Shown here: piece after piece, positions 27,624-37,179 of the stretch
Layout of the letters: every line of letters starts with the position of its first letter
How positions within the stretch are numbered: position 1 is the first letter of the stretch
Source: JBCCFK01 sp965262315
Lineage (GTDB): Bacteria > Actinomycetota > Acidimicrobiia > Acidimicrobiales > UBA8592
Assembly: GCA_965262315.1 (NCBI GenBank)
Contig: CBDHFJ010000165.1
Coordinates: forward strand, 26,471-90,470
Length of the DNA: 64,000 bases
Direction of reading: 5' to 3'
Program-made: the position numbers and the translations under genes
The notes under the pieces: generated by a model
Seen by the model: only the letters and a program-made list of their open reading frames with translations
Told to the model about the DNA's origin: nothing
Database searches by the model: none

Positions 27624-30362
27624 ATGGCGAAGAATCCTTTCAAGACGCTGCTGCGGTCCGGCGAGGGCAAGAAGCTCCGCGCGATCGAGGCACTGGTGCC
27701 CGACATCAATGAGCTCGAGCCGTCCATGAAGGCGCTGTCCGACGCGGATCTCCAGGCCAAGACGCCGGAGTTCAAGCAGCGCCTCGACAACGGCGAGGAT
27801 CTCAACGACATCCTGATCGACGCGTTCGCAGTGGTGCGCGAGGCCGCGTGGCGGGTGATCGGTCAGCGTCACTACGACGTCCAGCTCATCGGCGGTGCCG
27901 CGCTCCACTTCGGGTGGGTCGCCGAGATGAAGACGGGCGAGGGCAAGACCCTCACCTCGACGCTCCCGATCTATCTCAACGCACTGTCCGGCAAGGGGGT
28001 GCACGTCGTCACCGTCAACGACTACCTGGCCGCCCGAGACGCCGAGTGGATGGGCCAGATCTATGGCTGGTTGGGCCTCAAGACCGGGCTGGTCGTGCCG
28101 GGCAACCGCGACAGCGCGTTCAAGCGCGAACAGTACGACTGCGACATCACCCACGGCACCAACAACGAGCTCGGGTTCGACTACCTGCGCGACAACATGG
28201 CCATGTCGATGGACCGGAAGGTGCAGCGGGGACACAACTTCTGCATCGTCGACGAGATCGACTCGATCCTCATCGACGAGGCTCGCACGCCGCTCATCAT
28301 CAGCGGCCGTCTCGCCGATGCCGCGAAGGTCTACTACCAGTTCGCCTCGATCGTCCGTGGCCTCCAGCGCGACCTCCACTACGACGTGGACGAGGAGAAG
28401 CGCACGGTCGCTCCCACCGAGGAGGGGATCCACGCGGTCGAGAAGTCGCTCGGGATCGAGAACCTGTACGACTCGGTGTCGGCCAACCTCGTGCACCAGT
28501 TCCAGGTGGCGCTCAAGGCCAAGGAGCTGTTCCACCGCGACAAGGACTACATCGTCGCCAGCGGCGAGGTGAAGATCGTCGACGAGTTCACCGGGCGCAT
28601 TCTCGACGGTCGTCGCTGGTCCGACGGACTCCATCAAGCGGTCGAGGCCAAGGAAGGGGTGAAGATCAAGGAGGAGAATCAGACTCTCGCCACGATCACC
28701 CTCCAAAACTACTTCCGTCTCTACGACAAGCTCGCCGGCATGACCGGCACCGCCGAGACCGAGGCCGCCGAGTTCTTCAACACCTACGGCCTCCACGTGG
28801 TGCCGATCCCCACCAACAAGCCGGTCGTCCGGGACGACGCAGTCGACCTGGTGTACCGCTCCGAGGCCGGCAAGTTCGGGGCTGTCCTCGACGACATCGT
28901 CGAGCGCAACAAGGCCGGCCAGCCCGTGCTGGTCGGCACCATCTCGGTCGAGAAGTCGGAGCTGGTCTCGAGCCTGCTCGAGAAGAACGGGATCGAGCAC
29001 TCGGTCCTCAACGCGAAGCTCCATGCGCGTGAGGCCGACATCGTGGCTCAGGCGGGTCGGCTCGGTGCGGTCACCGTGGCCACCAACATGGCGGGCCGTG
29101 GTGTGGACATCGTGCTCGGCGGCAACCCGGAAGGGCTCGCCGAGCGCGACGTGCTCGCCGAGGGGCTCGCCCTCGAGACCGAGGACGGCCAGGCGAGGTT
29201 CGACGAGCTGGTCGCGAAGTACGCGCCCCAGTGCGAGGCCGAGGGCGAGCAGGTGAAGGAGTTGGGTGGCCTCTACGTGGTGGCCACCGAGCGCCATGAC
29301 TCCCGCCGCATCGACAACCAGCTCCGTGGTCGCTCCGGGCGCCAGGGCGACCCGGGCGAGTCCCGCTTCTACCTGTCGCTCGAGGACGAGCTGATGCGCT
29401 TGTTCGCCACCGGCGCCATGGACTGGGTGATGAAGCGGGCCCTGCCCGAAGATGTCGCCATCGACTCCAAGATGGTCACCAAGGCCATCGAGCGGGCGCA
29501 GAACACCGTCGAGCAGCGCAACGCCGAGACCCGCAAGAACGTCCTCAAGTACGACCAGGTCATGAACGAGCAGCGCCGGGTGATCTACGCCCGGCGCAAC
29601 CAGATTCTCGAGGGGGCCGATCTTCGCGAGGAGGCGCTGGAGTACCTGGCAGAGGCCGTCGACTCCGCCATCGGCACCTACTGCGTCTCCGACTTCTCCG
29701 AAGAGTGGGACGTCGAGGGCCTCGCCACCGAGATCAACACCCTGTGGCCCAACGAGCTCGTCACCGAGGACCTGGGTCACGCCCAGACCACCGACCAGAT
29801 GTACGAGAAGGTCATGGCCGAGGGCGTCGCCTACTACGAGCAGCGCGAAGAGGAGATCGGCGCGGACGTCATGCGCCAGATCGAACGCCAGGTGATGCTG
29901 CGCATCATCGACCAGCGTTGGCGCGAGCACCTCTACGAGATGGACTACCTCAAGGAGGGCATCCATCTGCGGGCGATGGGGCAGAAGGATCCGCTGACCG
30001 AGTGGCAGCGCGAAGGCTTCGAGATGTTCGGCACCATGATGTCGTCGATCGCCCAGGACTTCGTCAAGTACGTGACCCACATCCAGGTCAACGAGCAGGG
30101 CCAGGAAGGCCAGCCGGGCGACGAGGAAGCCGCGGCCACCAACGTCGAGGAGTCGGGCCCCGATGACTCCGCCGGCGCCGATCGTATGGCCGCCGCCGCC
30201 AAGGCCTCACCGGTCGACGACGGCGACATGCCCGAGGTCGTCGAGGAGAACGAGGTCCCGTCGAACACCCCGGTCGTGAAGTCGGACTTCGAGAAGACCC
30301 CGCGCAACGCCCCGTGCCCCTGCGGTTCGGGCAAGAAGTTCAAACAGTGCCACGGCAAGTGA
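27624..30362 (+). CDS. secA: Preprotein translocase ATPase SecA
   Basis: This 912-residue motor has Walker A EMKTGEGKT, the DEAD-like VDEIDSILIDEARTPLIISG, preprotein cross-linking and scaffold regions, the helicase motif QLRGRSGRQGD and a C-terminal zinc motif PCPCGSGKKFKQCHGK that binds SecB or lipids. An acidic, Ala-rich linker precedes the zinc motif. It drives Sec-dependent export and is the housekeeping SecA1 type. A strong stem-loop lies 120 nt after the stop. Confidence 0.98.
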   Translation: MAKNPFKTLLRSGEGKKLRAIEALVPDINELEPSMKALSDADLQAKTPEFKQRLDNGEDLNDILIDAFAVVREAAWRVIGQRHYDVQLIGGAALHFGWVAEMKTGEGKTLTSTLPIYLNALSGKGVHVVTVNDYLAARDAEWMGQIYGWLGLKTGLVVPGNRDSAFKREQYDCDITHGTNNELGFDYLRDNMAMSMDRKVQRGHNFCIVDEIDSILIDEARTPLIISGRLADAAKVYYQFASIVRGLQRDLHYDVDEEKRTVAPTEEGIHAVEKSLGIENLYDSVSANLVHQFQVALKAKELFHRDKDYIVASGEVKIVDEFTGRILDGRRWSDGLHQAVEAKEGVKIKEENQTLATITLQNYFRLYDKLAGMTGTAETEAAEFFNTYGLHVVPIPTNKPVVRDDAVDLVYRSEAGKFGAVLDDIVERNKAGQPVLVGTISVEKSELVSSLLEKNGIEHSVLNAKLHAREADIVAQAGRLGAVTVATNMAGRGVDIVLGGNPEGLAERDVLAEGLALETEDGQARFDELVAKYAPQCEAEGEQVKELGGLYVVATERHDSRRIDNQLRGRSGRQGDPGESRFYLSLEDELMRLFATGAMDWVMKRALPEDVAIDSKMVTKAIERAQNTVEQRNAETRKNVLKYDQVMNEQRRVIYARRNQILEGADLREEALEYLAEAVDSAIGTYCVSDFSEEWDVEGLATEINTLWPNELVTEDLGHAQTTDQMYEKVMAEGVAYYEQREEEIGADVMRQIERQVMLRIIDQRWREHLYEMDYLKEGIHLRAMGQKDPLTEWQREGFEMFGTMMSSIAQDFVKYVTHIQVNEQGQEGQPGDEEAAATNVEESGPDDSAGADRMAAAAKASPVDDGDMPEVVEENEVPSNTPVVKSDFEKTPRNAPCPCGSGKKFKQCHGK

Positions 30363-30481
30363 GTCGGCCCGGAAGCGGAGCTCCCGGACCGAGTGCTTGG
30401 TGCCGCCTGACGCCGTCACTCGCGAACAGGACGTGCTTCGCCATGGGCGGGACCTTGCTGCGTCAGGCTGCATCCTGCCAT

Positions 30482-30517
30482 CTGGGGAGCCCCCAGCGAC
30501 CTTTGGGGGATTCCCAG
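30482..30517 (+). terminator. Strong stem-loop downstream of secA
   Basis: CTGGGGAGCCCCCA pairs with TGGGGGATTCCCAG across an 8-nt loop, with 13 of 14 positions paired (one G-U). There is no U-run, as is usual in high-G+C actinobacteria. Confidence 0.55.
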
Positions 30518-30546
30518 GGCGGACGGGGCCCGGCGCGTTCGGTTCC

Positions 30547-30888
30547 ATGGACCGCATGGACGCAACGACCACACCCTCCCGCTCCAGCTTGCCGGCGCCG
30601 CCCCCGCGGCCACCCCGACCGGAGGATCGGACCGACCTCGGAGCCCCGACGACCGGCCCCGGTTGGTGGGCCGTCGGAGCGGTCGTCATCGGTCAGATCC
30701 TGTGGCTCGGCGTCCTCTTGTACGCCTGGGTGATCGGGATCCTCGTGCTGGCGTGGACGGGCGGCGAGGGCTTGCTCGGCGCCGGTGGGGAGGACGCCGG
30801 CCGATGGATGGCGCTCGCCACCGTCGCGGCACTGACCGCGGCGCCGATCCCAACCGTGGCGTTCATCGCATCGAGGAGACGGCGATGA
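30547..30888 (+). CDS. Small membrane protein of unknown function
   Basis: This 113-residue protein has a Pro-rich N-terminus (PAPPPRPPRPEDRTD) and two membrane segments (VVIGQILWLGVLLYAWVIGILVLAW and ALATVAALTAAPIPTVAFIA), ending in a basic cluster RRRR. No family is recognised. Its stop overlaps the start of a second small two-helix protein (ATGA), so the two are probably made together. A second ATG 9 nt downstream is an alternative start. Confidence 0.55.
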   Translation: MDRMDATTTPSRSSLPAPPPRPPRPEDRTDLGAPTTGPGWWAVGAVVIGQILWLGVLLYAWVIGILVLAWTGGEGLLGAGGEDAGRWMALATVAALTAAPIPTVAFIASRRRR

Positions 30889-31223
30889 ACGAACAGCGGC
30901 GACCCGACGACGACATCTGGGCCGGCACCTACGGCGACCTGTGGAACGACGACCTCGCCGATGGGTCAACCGAAGCTCGAGGGGACGACAGTCGGATGCC
31001 GTGGACGCTCGTCGTGTGGCAGGTCATCTGGGGAGTCCTGGTCCTCGCGGGATGGCTCTTCGGCGCCATGTGGGCCTACGGCCTGGCGGGCGGCGAGATC
31101 ATCGGCGACGGCGGTCCGAACGCAGTCCTCTTCGTCCCGATGCTGATCATCGTCACCCTTCTGGCAGGGGCGGTCGTGGGTGAGCCCACGATCCGCTTCC
31201 GCCGTCGGCAGGGTCGCCGCTGA
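30885..31223 (+). CDS. Small membrane protein of unknown function, partner of the preceding gene
   Basis: This 112-residue protein has an acidic N-terminus, two membrane segments (WTLVVWQVIWGVLVLAGWLF and AVLFVPMLIIVTLLAGAVVG) and a basic end RRRQGRR. It is translationally coupled (ATGA) to the preceding two-helix protein and has a similar size and topology, suggesting a heteromeric membrane pair. No function can be assigned. Confidence 0.6.
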   Translation: MNEQRRPDDDIWAGTYGDLWNDDLADGSTEARGDDSRMPWTLVVWQVIWGVLVLAGWLFGAMWAYGLAGGEIIGDGGPNAVLFVPMLIIVTLLAGAVVGEPTIRFRRRQGRR

Positions 31224-31273
31224 GGCATCACGTGTCGTCGCCGACCCTCACCAGGGAAGCCGACCCTCGCCGG

Positions 31274-31279
31274 TAGCAT
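31274..31279 (+). promoter_or_regulatory. -10-like hexamer TAGCAT upstream of prfB
   Basis: TAGCAT ends 9 nt before the ATG at 31289. Confidence 0.5.
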
Positions 31280-31288
31280 TGCGTCGCT

Positions 31289-32410
31289 ATGGCTGACGTC
31301 ACCGACGAGCTCGCGAACGCCAGGAAACGACTGGCCGAGGCCGAGGGTTATCTCCGCATCGATGAGATCCGGGATCGCCGCATCGAACTGGAGGACCAGG
31401 CCGCCGCGCCCGACCTCTGGGACGACATGGAGCGAGCCCGCAAGGTCAACCGCGAACTGGCGGAAGTCACCGAGGACACCGATCTGTTCGACCGCCTGAC
31501 CCAGGAGGTCGAGGACGTCGAGACCATGGTCGAGCTGGCCGCCGAGGACACCGACGCCGGACTCGACGACGAGATCGCCGAGGCGCTGGCCTCGCTCACC
31601 AGGGAGTTCGACGACCTCGAGCTCCGGGCCCTGTTCACCGGCGAGTGGGACGAGAAGGACGCGGTCTGCCAGATCCAGTCGGGCGAGGGTGGCACCGACG
31701 CCCAGGACTGGGCCAGCATGCTGTTGTCGATGTACAAGCGCTGGTCCGACGCCCGAGGGCTGGACTTCGAGGTGATCGCCATCTCCGAAGGCGCCGAGGC
31801 CGGCATCACCTCCGCAGAGTTCATGGTGAAGGGGCGCATGGCGTACGGGATGTTGCGTTCCGAGCACGGTGTCCATCGCCTGGTCCGGATCTCGCCCTTC
31901 AACAAGGAAGCCAAGCGCCAGACGGCGTTTGCGTCGATGAGCATGGTGCCCTTCTTCGAGGAGATGGCCGACGAGGTCGAGATCGACGAAGGTGACCTGC
32001 GTATCGACACCTACCGCTCGTCTGGCGCCGGCGGTCAGCACGTGAACGTGACCGACTCTGCGGTCCGCATCACCCACCTGCCCACGGGCGTGGTGGTGAG
32101 CTGTCAGAACGAGCGCAGCCAGCACCAGAACAAGGACCGCGCCATGCAGATGCTGGCCGCTCGGCTCCTGGACCTCGAACGACAGAAGCGCGAAGACGAA
32201 CTCGCCGCCATCAGCGGTGAGGCCAAGAACGTCGGGTTCGGCAGCCAGATCCGCTCGTACGTGATGCAGCCATACCAAATGGTGAAGGACCTGCGGTCCG
32301 AGTACGAGACCGGCAACGTCGACGCGGTGCTGGGCGGCGACATCGACCCGTTCATCGAGGCCTACCTGCGGTGGATGCGGGCGTCGGGCGACGCCGACGC
32401 CGAGGAGTGA
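31289..32410 (+). CDS. prfB: Peptide chain release factor 2
   Basis: This 373-residue RF2 has the SPF tripeptide (VRISPFNKE) that reads UGA/UAA and the GGQ loop (SSGAGGQHVNVTDSAVR) that triggers hydrolysis. The reading frame is continuous from the ATG, so the autoregulatory +1 frameshift found in many bacterial prfB genes is absent. It precedes ftsE by 91 nt, the conserved actinobacterial prfB-ftsE-ftsX order. Confidence 0.97.
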   Translation: MADVTDELANARKRLAEAEGYLRIDEIRDRRIELEDQAAAPDLWDDMERARKVNRELAEVTEDTDLFDRLTQEVEDVETMVELAAEDTDAGLDDEIAEALASLTREFDDLELRALFTGEWDEKDAVCQIQSGEGGTDAQDWASMLLSMYKRWSDARGLDFEVIAISEGAEAGITSAEFMVKGRMAYGMLRSEHGVHRLVRISPFNKEAKRQTAFASMSMVPFFEEMADEVEIDEGDLRIDTYRSSGAGGQHVNVTDSAVRITHLPTGVVVSCQNERSQHQNKDRAMQMLAARLLDLERQKREDELAAISGEAKNVGFGSQIRSYVMQPYQMVKDLRSEYETGNVDAVLGGDIDPFIEAYLRWMRASGDADAEE

Positions 32411-32450
32411 GTCGCACCGTCCCCGCGACGGGATCGACCACGCGCGGTGG

Positions 32451-32456
32451 TACCGT
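32451..32456 (+). promoter_or_regulatory. Candidate -10 TACCGT for the ftsEX operon
   Basis: The same hexamer type as the leaderless promoters occurs here, but 45 nt before the ftsE ATG, implying a leadered ftsEX transcript. Confidence 0.35.
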
Positions 32457-32501
32457 TGAGCTTCCTGTGGCGGGAGTCCGCGTCCCCGTCACTGCGCCCT
32501 C

Positions 32502-33179
<678 letters not shown>

Positions 33180-33191
33180 GTCGCTGCTGCC

Positions 33192-34097
33192 ATGCCACTG
33201 AAGATCGACTACGTCGTCCGCGAGACGGGCCGCAACCTGCGGCGCAACCTCACGCTCACCGTCGCGTCCGTGCTGACGGTGGCGGTGTCGCTCAGCCTGC
33301 TCGGGGTGGCGCTGCTGCTCCAGAAGGGCGTGGCCAACGCCACCGACCGGTGGGAGGACGGCGTCGAGTTCATCATCTTCCTCCAACCCGACATCACCAC
33401 GGCCCAGCAGGACCGGATCCAGGGGTTGTTGGACGAGGCGTCGCCGTTGCGGATCGAGGACTACCGCTTCGTCAGCCAGCAGGAAGCCTTCGACGAGTTC
33501 CGGAACGATCTGTTCGCCGGCCAGGACGAGATCACCGAGCTGGTCACGCCCGAGATCCTGCCGCCGTCGTACCGCGTGGTGCCCACCGAGCTCGACGCCG
33601 ATCAGGTCGAGGTCCTGGCGTCCTCGTTCGAGGGTGAACCCGGCGTGCGCAAGGTCATCCGGGCCACCGAGGAGATCAAGAAGCTCGAACAGGCCACCGA
33701 CTTCGTGCGCTGGATCGTGCTCGTGGCCGGCGTGGTCCTGTTGGGCACCGGTCTGTTGCTGATCCTCAACACGATCCGGATGGCCATGTTCGCCCGGCGG
33801 CGCGAGATCGAGGTCATGAAGCTCGTCGGTGCCACCAACTGGTTCATCCTGGTGCCGTTCATGCTCGAGGGCACGATCGCCGGGGTGGTCGGTGCCGGCC
33901 TCGGCACTGGCGCGGTCTACGGCGCAAACCGGGGGTTCGAGCGGTGGCTGGCCGACGACGACGTCCTGGCCATCCTGCGATCGTTCGCCGTCGACCAGGG
34001 TGAGGTGTGGGGGATCGGCCTGCTGTTGTTGGTCCTCGGTGCTGCTGTGGGCGCCGTCGGTTCCGCCATCGCGGCCTACCGTTTCCTCGACGTGTAG
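33192..34097 (+). CDS. ftsX: Cell division protein FtsX
   Basis: This 301-residue protein has the FtsX plan: a first membrane helix (about residues 22-45), a large extracytoplasmic loop (EFIIFLQPDITTAQQDRIQG through EEIKKLEQATDFVRW), and three C-terminal helices. The motif RRREIEVMKLVGATNWFI is characteristic of FtsX/MacB-type permeases. The external loop would bind the hydrolase made by the next gene. Confidence 0.96.
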   Translation: MPLKIDYVVRETGRNLRRNLTLTVASVLTVAVSLSLLGVALLLQKGVANATDRWEDGVEFIIFLQPDITTAQQDRIQGLLDEASPLRIEDYRFVSQQEAFDEFRNDLFAGQDEITELVTPEILPPSYRVVPTELDADQVEVLASSFEGEPGVRKVIRATEEIKKLEQATDFVRWIVLVAGVVLLGTGLLLILNTIRMAMFARRREIEVMKLVGATNWFILVPFMLEGTIAGVVGAGLGTGAVYGANRGFERWLADDDVLAILRSFAVDQGEVWGIGLLLLVLGAAVGAVGSAIAAYRFLDV

Positions 34098-34202
34098 CCG
34101 TCTCTGGGCCGTTCGGCCCAAGCACATCGGCCCGGGTGCCGAACGGACCATCTGGCGGTGTGGTGCCGAAGCGGGCATGGCGGGATGCCGATGGTGCACC
34201 CG

Positions 34203-35789
34203 ATGAAGCCCGACCGACCGACCCGCCTCCGCGCCGTGCTCGCCGCGTTGGCGGTCCTCGCCCTGTTGTCCGGCGGGACCGCAGTGGCGCAGGAGGAGCC
34301 GGCCGGCGACGACCCGGCAGCCGAGGCCGAGGGCGATGGCAATGGTGCCGAGGACAGGCCGAAGAAGAAGCGGAAGAAGAAACAGGACGAGGTCGAGTGC
34401 GAGGCGCCGGCCGGCGACGACCAGGACGCGGCCACCGACGAGGGGGGCAACGGCGGGAACCGCAACAACAACAACAACAACAACGGCAGCAACAACAACA
34501 ACGGCAACGGCAACAACGGCAACGGCAACGGCAACAATCGGAACAACGAGGGCAACGGGGTCGCCGAGGGCGAGGACGATGAGGGCCAGTCGTGTGAGCC
34601 GCGTTGTGACGATGACCAGGTCGATCTCGCTCCCGAGGAAGACGAGGCGAACTGTGTCGACCAGGCCCGCCTGAACCAGCTTCTCGCCCAGTTCGAGGCA
34701 GCTGCGGCCGAGGAGGCCGAGGCCCTCGAAGAGCTGAGCACCCAGCTCGACCACCTCGAGGAGCTCAACAGTCAGCTCGACACCCTCCGCGGTGTCCTCG
34801 GGGACGTCCAGGTGCGACTCGGCGCGGCCCGAGCCGACGTTGGCTTCGCCGCCATCCGCGAGGAGATCGCTGCGGAGGGCCTCGCCGACGTCGAGGCCGC
34901 CCTCGCCGACGAGGAGGACGAGCTCCGGCGCCAGGCGGTCCAGGCGTACATGGGGGGCGACGAGGTCGAGCTCGCCGCGTCGGCGGCGCTGCTGGAGATC
35001 GACAACTACGTCGACATGGAGACCGCCCGTGAATACGCGTCGGTCGTCATCGACGATCAGCTGGCCACGGTCGACCGGGTGGATGCCCTCCGGATGGCGG
35101 TCGAGACCCTGACCGAGGTCGTCGCCGACGTCGCCGAAGCCACCGACGTGCGCGCCGAGCAGGTCGCCGAGATCGAGAAGCAGGTCGATGACCTCATCGC
35201 CCAGCAGCGCAGCCTCGTCGCCGCGGCCGAGATCGAAGCGCAGGAGATCGCCGAACGCATTGCCGCCATCCAGGCCCGGAAGCAGGAGTACGCCGAGGAG
35301 CTGCGCGTCACCGGTGCCGGCGGCGGCGCCATCGGGGAGCTCCTCCGGGAGCGGACCCGCCTGCTCGAGTACGAGGCGCCCGACAACCCGTTCGAGACTC
35401 TGGCGATGCCGCTGGAGAACACCCGGCTCGGTTCGCCATTCGGCCCGAGGATCCACCCGATCTTCAGCGACACGAGGCTGCACACGGGCATCGACATGTC
35501 CGGCGCAGCGGGGGAGCAGATCTTCGCCTCGGCCGACGGGATCGTCGTGTACGCCGAGGAGGCCTCGGGGTACGGCAACGTGGTGGTGGTCGACCATGGG
35601 AACACCTTCGCCACCCTCTACGCGCACATGACCGCGGACGCGGTGTGGGTGGGGCTCGAGGTCGAGGAGGGGGACCTGCTCGGCTACGTCGGTTCGACCG
35701 GATTCTCCACCGGCCCGCACCTGCACTACGAGGTCCGGATCAACGGTCAGCCTGTCGATCCCATGCCGTATCTGAAGCTGTCTGGCTGA
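34203..35789 (+). CDS. Secreted coiled-coil LytM (M23) peptidase, probable FtsEX-controlled hydrolase
   Basis: This 528-residue protein has a Sec signal peptide (about residues 1-30), an acidic/Lys-rich segment, a low-complexity Asn/Gly stretch (about 82-119), a long Ala/Glu coiled coil (about 150-375) and a C-terminal M23 domain. The zinc residues are intact: H427 and D431 in HTGID, and H506/H508 in HLH. The architecture parallels EnvC, PcsB and RipC, which FtsX recruits by the coiled coil; unlike EnvC, the catalytic site here looks competent. An upstream in-frame ATG at 34191 would add 4 residues. The Asn tract is coded by AAC-rich triplet repeats. Confidence 0.9.
   Translation: MKPDRPTRLRAVLAALAVLALLSGGTAVAQEEPAGDDPAAEAEGDGNGAEDRPKKKRKKKQDEVECEAPAGDDQDAATDEGGNGGNRNNNNNNNGSNNNNGNGNNGNGNGNNRNNEGNGVAEGEDDEGQSCEPRCDDDQVDLAPEEDEANCVDQARLNQLLAQFEAAAAEEAEALEELSTQLDHLEELNSQLDTLRGVLGDVQVRLGAARADVGFAAIREEIAAEGLADVEAALADEEDELRRQAVQAYMGGDEVELAASAALLEIDNYVDMETAREYASVVIDDQLATVDRVDALRMAVETLTEVVADVAEATDVRAEQVAEIEKQVDDLIAQQRSLVAAAEIEAQEIAERIAAIQARKQEYAEELRVTGAGGGAIGELLRERTRLLEYEAPDNPFETLAMPLENTRLGSPFGPRIHPIFSDTRLHTGIDMSGAAGEQIFASADGIVVYAEEASGYGNVVVVDHGNTFATLYAHMTADAVWVGLEVEEGDLLGYVGSTGFSTGPHLHYEVRINGQPVDPMPYLKLSG
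34459..34560 (+). repeat. AAC/GGC trinucleotide tract coding an Asn/Gly linker
   Basis: The tract is an almost uninterrupted run of AAC codons with interspersed GGC/AGC, encoding N7-G-S-N4 and GN repeats. In-frame triplet slippage would change linker length without a frameshift. Confidence 0.7.
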
Positions 35790-35807
35790 GGAACCAGAGG
35801 GTCCTCA
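35787..35807 (+). terminator. Short stem-loop overlapping the stop codon of the LytM peptidase gene
   Basis: TGAGGAACC pairs with GGTCCTCA, allowing one bulged A, around a 4-nt loop. It starts at the TGA itself. Confidence 0.4.
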
Positions 35808-35875
35808 ACCATTGCCTGGTGCCGCCTGACCGCGGGTGTCCTTGTCGGCCGGCCGAGCCAATCGCTCAGCCGGAT

Positions 35876-35914
35876 GTGGGGCCTGGCCCCACACCCCGCT
35901 CCGCCGGAGGCGCC
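35876..35914 (+). repeat. Dispersed 39-bp palindromic repeat, copy B
   Basis: GTGGGGCCTGGCCCCAC plus ACCCCGCTCCGCCGGAGGCGCC matches copy A at 25580-25618 with 2 differences. The sequence 50 nt to the left is also loosely similar in both copies. It lies in a 265-nt gene-free gap (35790-36054). Confidence 0.75.
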
Positions 35915-36054
35915 GAGCCCACTGCGCCACCACACGCCCGCTCCGGCGGCACATCACGGCCCGCCCTGCGCGTGCCCACCCACCTCCTTCTCCTGGGGAA
36001 CGGGTCGAACTAGTCTGCGCCGGAACTTGGTTGGACTGTCGGAAGGACGGGGAC

Positions 36055-37143
36055 ATGCCGCAGGAAGTGCGTGGGGTTGTTGCGAAGGCGCAGGGAGCAC
36101 CGGTCAGTGTGGAGACGATCGTCATCCCCGACCCGGGGCCCGGCGAGGCCGTGGTGGCCATCCAGGCCTGCGGGGTCTGCCACACCGACCTCCACTACCG
36201 CGAGGGCGGCATCAACGACGAGTTCCCGTTCCTGCTCGGCCACGAGGCCGCCGGCCTCGTCGAGTCGGTGGGCGACGGGGTCACCGAGGTCGCCCCGGGT
36301 GACTTCGTGATCCTGAACTGGCGGGCCGTCTGCGGCGAATGCCGGAGCTGTCTGCGCGGCAAGCCGCAGATCTGTTTCGCCACCCACAACGCCACCCAGA
36401 AGATGACCCTGACCGATGGGACCGAGCTCAGCCCTGCGCTCGGCATCGGAGCGTTCGCTGAGAAGACGCTCGTGGCCGCCGGGCAGTGCACCAAGGTCAA
36501 CCCCGATGCCGGCCCGGAAGCCGCGGGCCTGCTGGGCTGTGGTGTCATGGCCGGCATCGGCGCCGCCATCAACACGGGCGAAGTCGGTCGAGGTGACTCG
36601 GTTGCCGTGTTCGGCTGTGGCGGTGTGGGCGACGCGGCGATCGAGGGTTCGCGCCTGGCCGGTGCGCACACGATCATCGCCGTGGACATCGACGACCAGA
36701 AGCTCGAGTGGGCCAAGGAGAAGTTCGGCGCAACCCACACCATCAACTCCAAGCACGAGGACGCGGTCGAGCGCATCCGCGAGCTGACCGGCGGCAACGG
36801 CGCCGACGTGGTCATCGAGGCGATCGGGAAGCCGCAGACCTACGAGCAGGCCTTCTACGCCCGTGATCTCGCGGGCACGGTGGTGCTCGTCGGGGTGCCC
36901 ACGCCCGACATGACGATCGAGCTGCCGTTCATCGAGATCTTCGGTCGCGGCGGGGCCCTCAAGAGCTCCTGGTACGGCGACTGCCTGCCCAGCCGGGACT
37001 TCCCGATGCTGATCGACCTGTATCTGCAGGGCCGCCTGAACCTCGACGGATTCGTGTCCGAGACCATCGATCTCGACCAGGTCGAAGAGGCGTTCCACAA
37101 GATGGAGGCGGGCGACGTCCTCCGGAGCGTGGTCGTCCTCTGA
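36055..37143 (+). CDS. Zinc-dependent alcohol dehydrogenase, S-(hydroxymethyl)mycothiol dehydrogenase type
   Basis: This 362-residue MDR enzyme has catalytic zinc ligands in GVCHTDLHY and GHEAAG, a structural zinc lobe (CGECRSCLRGKPQIC) and the Rossmann motif FGCGGVGDAAIEG. The sequence style, including SSWYGDCLPSRDFP, matches mycothiol-dependent formaldehyde dehydrogenase, which oxidises S-hydroxymethyl-mycothiol with NAD+. That role would need mycothiol in this organism, which is also suggested by the MDMPI-family gene at 51.1 kb. An AAGGACGGGG SD-like run precedes the ATG. Confidence 0.88.
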   Translation: MPQEVRGVVAKAQGAPVSVETIVIPDPGPGEAVVAIQACGVCHTDLHYREGGINDEFPFLLGHEAAGLVESVGDGVTEVAPGDFVILNWRAVCGECRSCLRGKPQICFATHNATQKMTLTDGTELSPALGIGAFAEKTLVAAGQCTKVNPDAGPEAAGLLGCGVMAGIGAAINTGEVGRGDSVAVFGCGGVGDAAIEGSRLAGAHTIIAVDIDDQKLEWAKEKFGATHTINSKHEDAVERIRELTGGNGADVVIEAIGKPQTYEQAFYARDLAGTVVLVGVPTPDMTIELPFIEIFGRGGALKSSWYGDCLPSRDFPMLIDLYLQGRLNLDGFVSETIDLDQVEEAFHKMEAGDVLRSVVVL

Positions 37144-37179
37144 CGGAATGATCGGTTCGGGGCGCACGGTTCCCGGTTC

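Noticed and set aside
31289..31400. Programmed +1 frameshift site in prfB
   Set aside because: The reading frame is continuous from the ATG, with no in-frame UGA after a CUU slip sequence.
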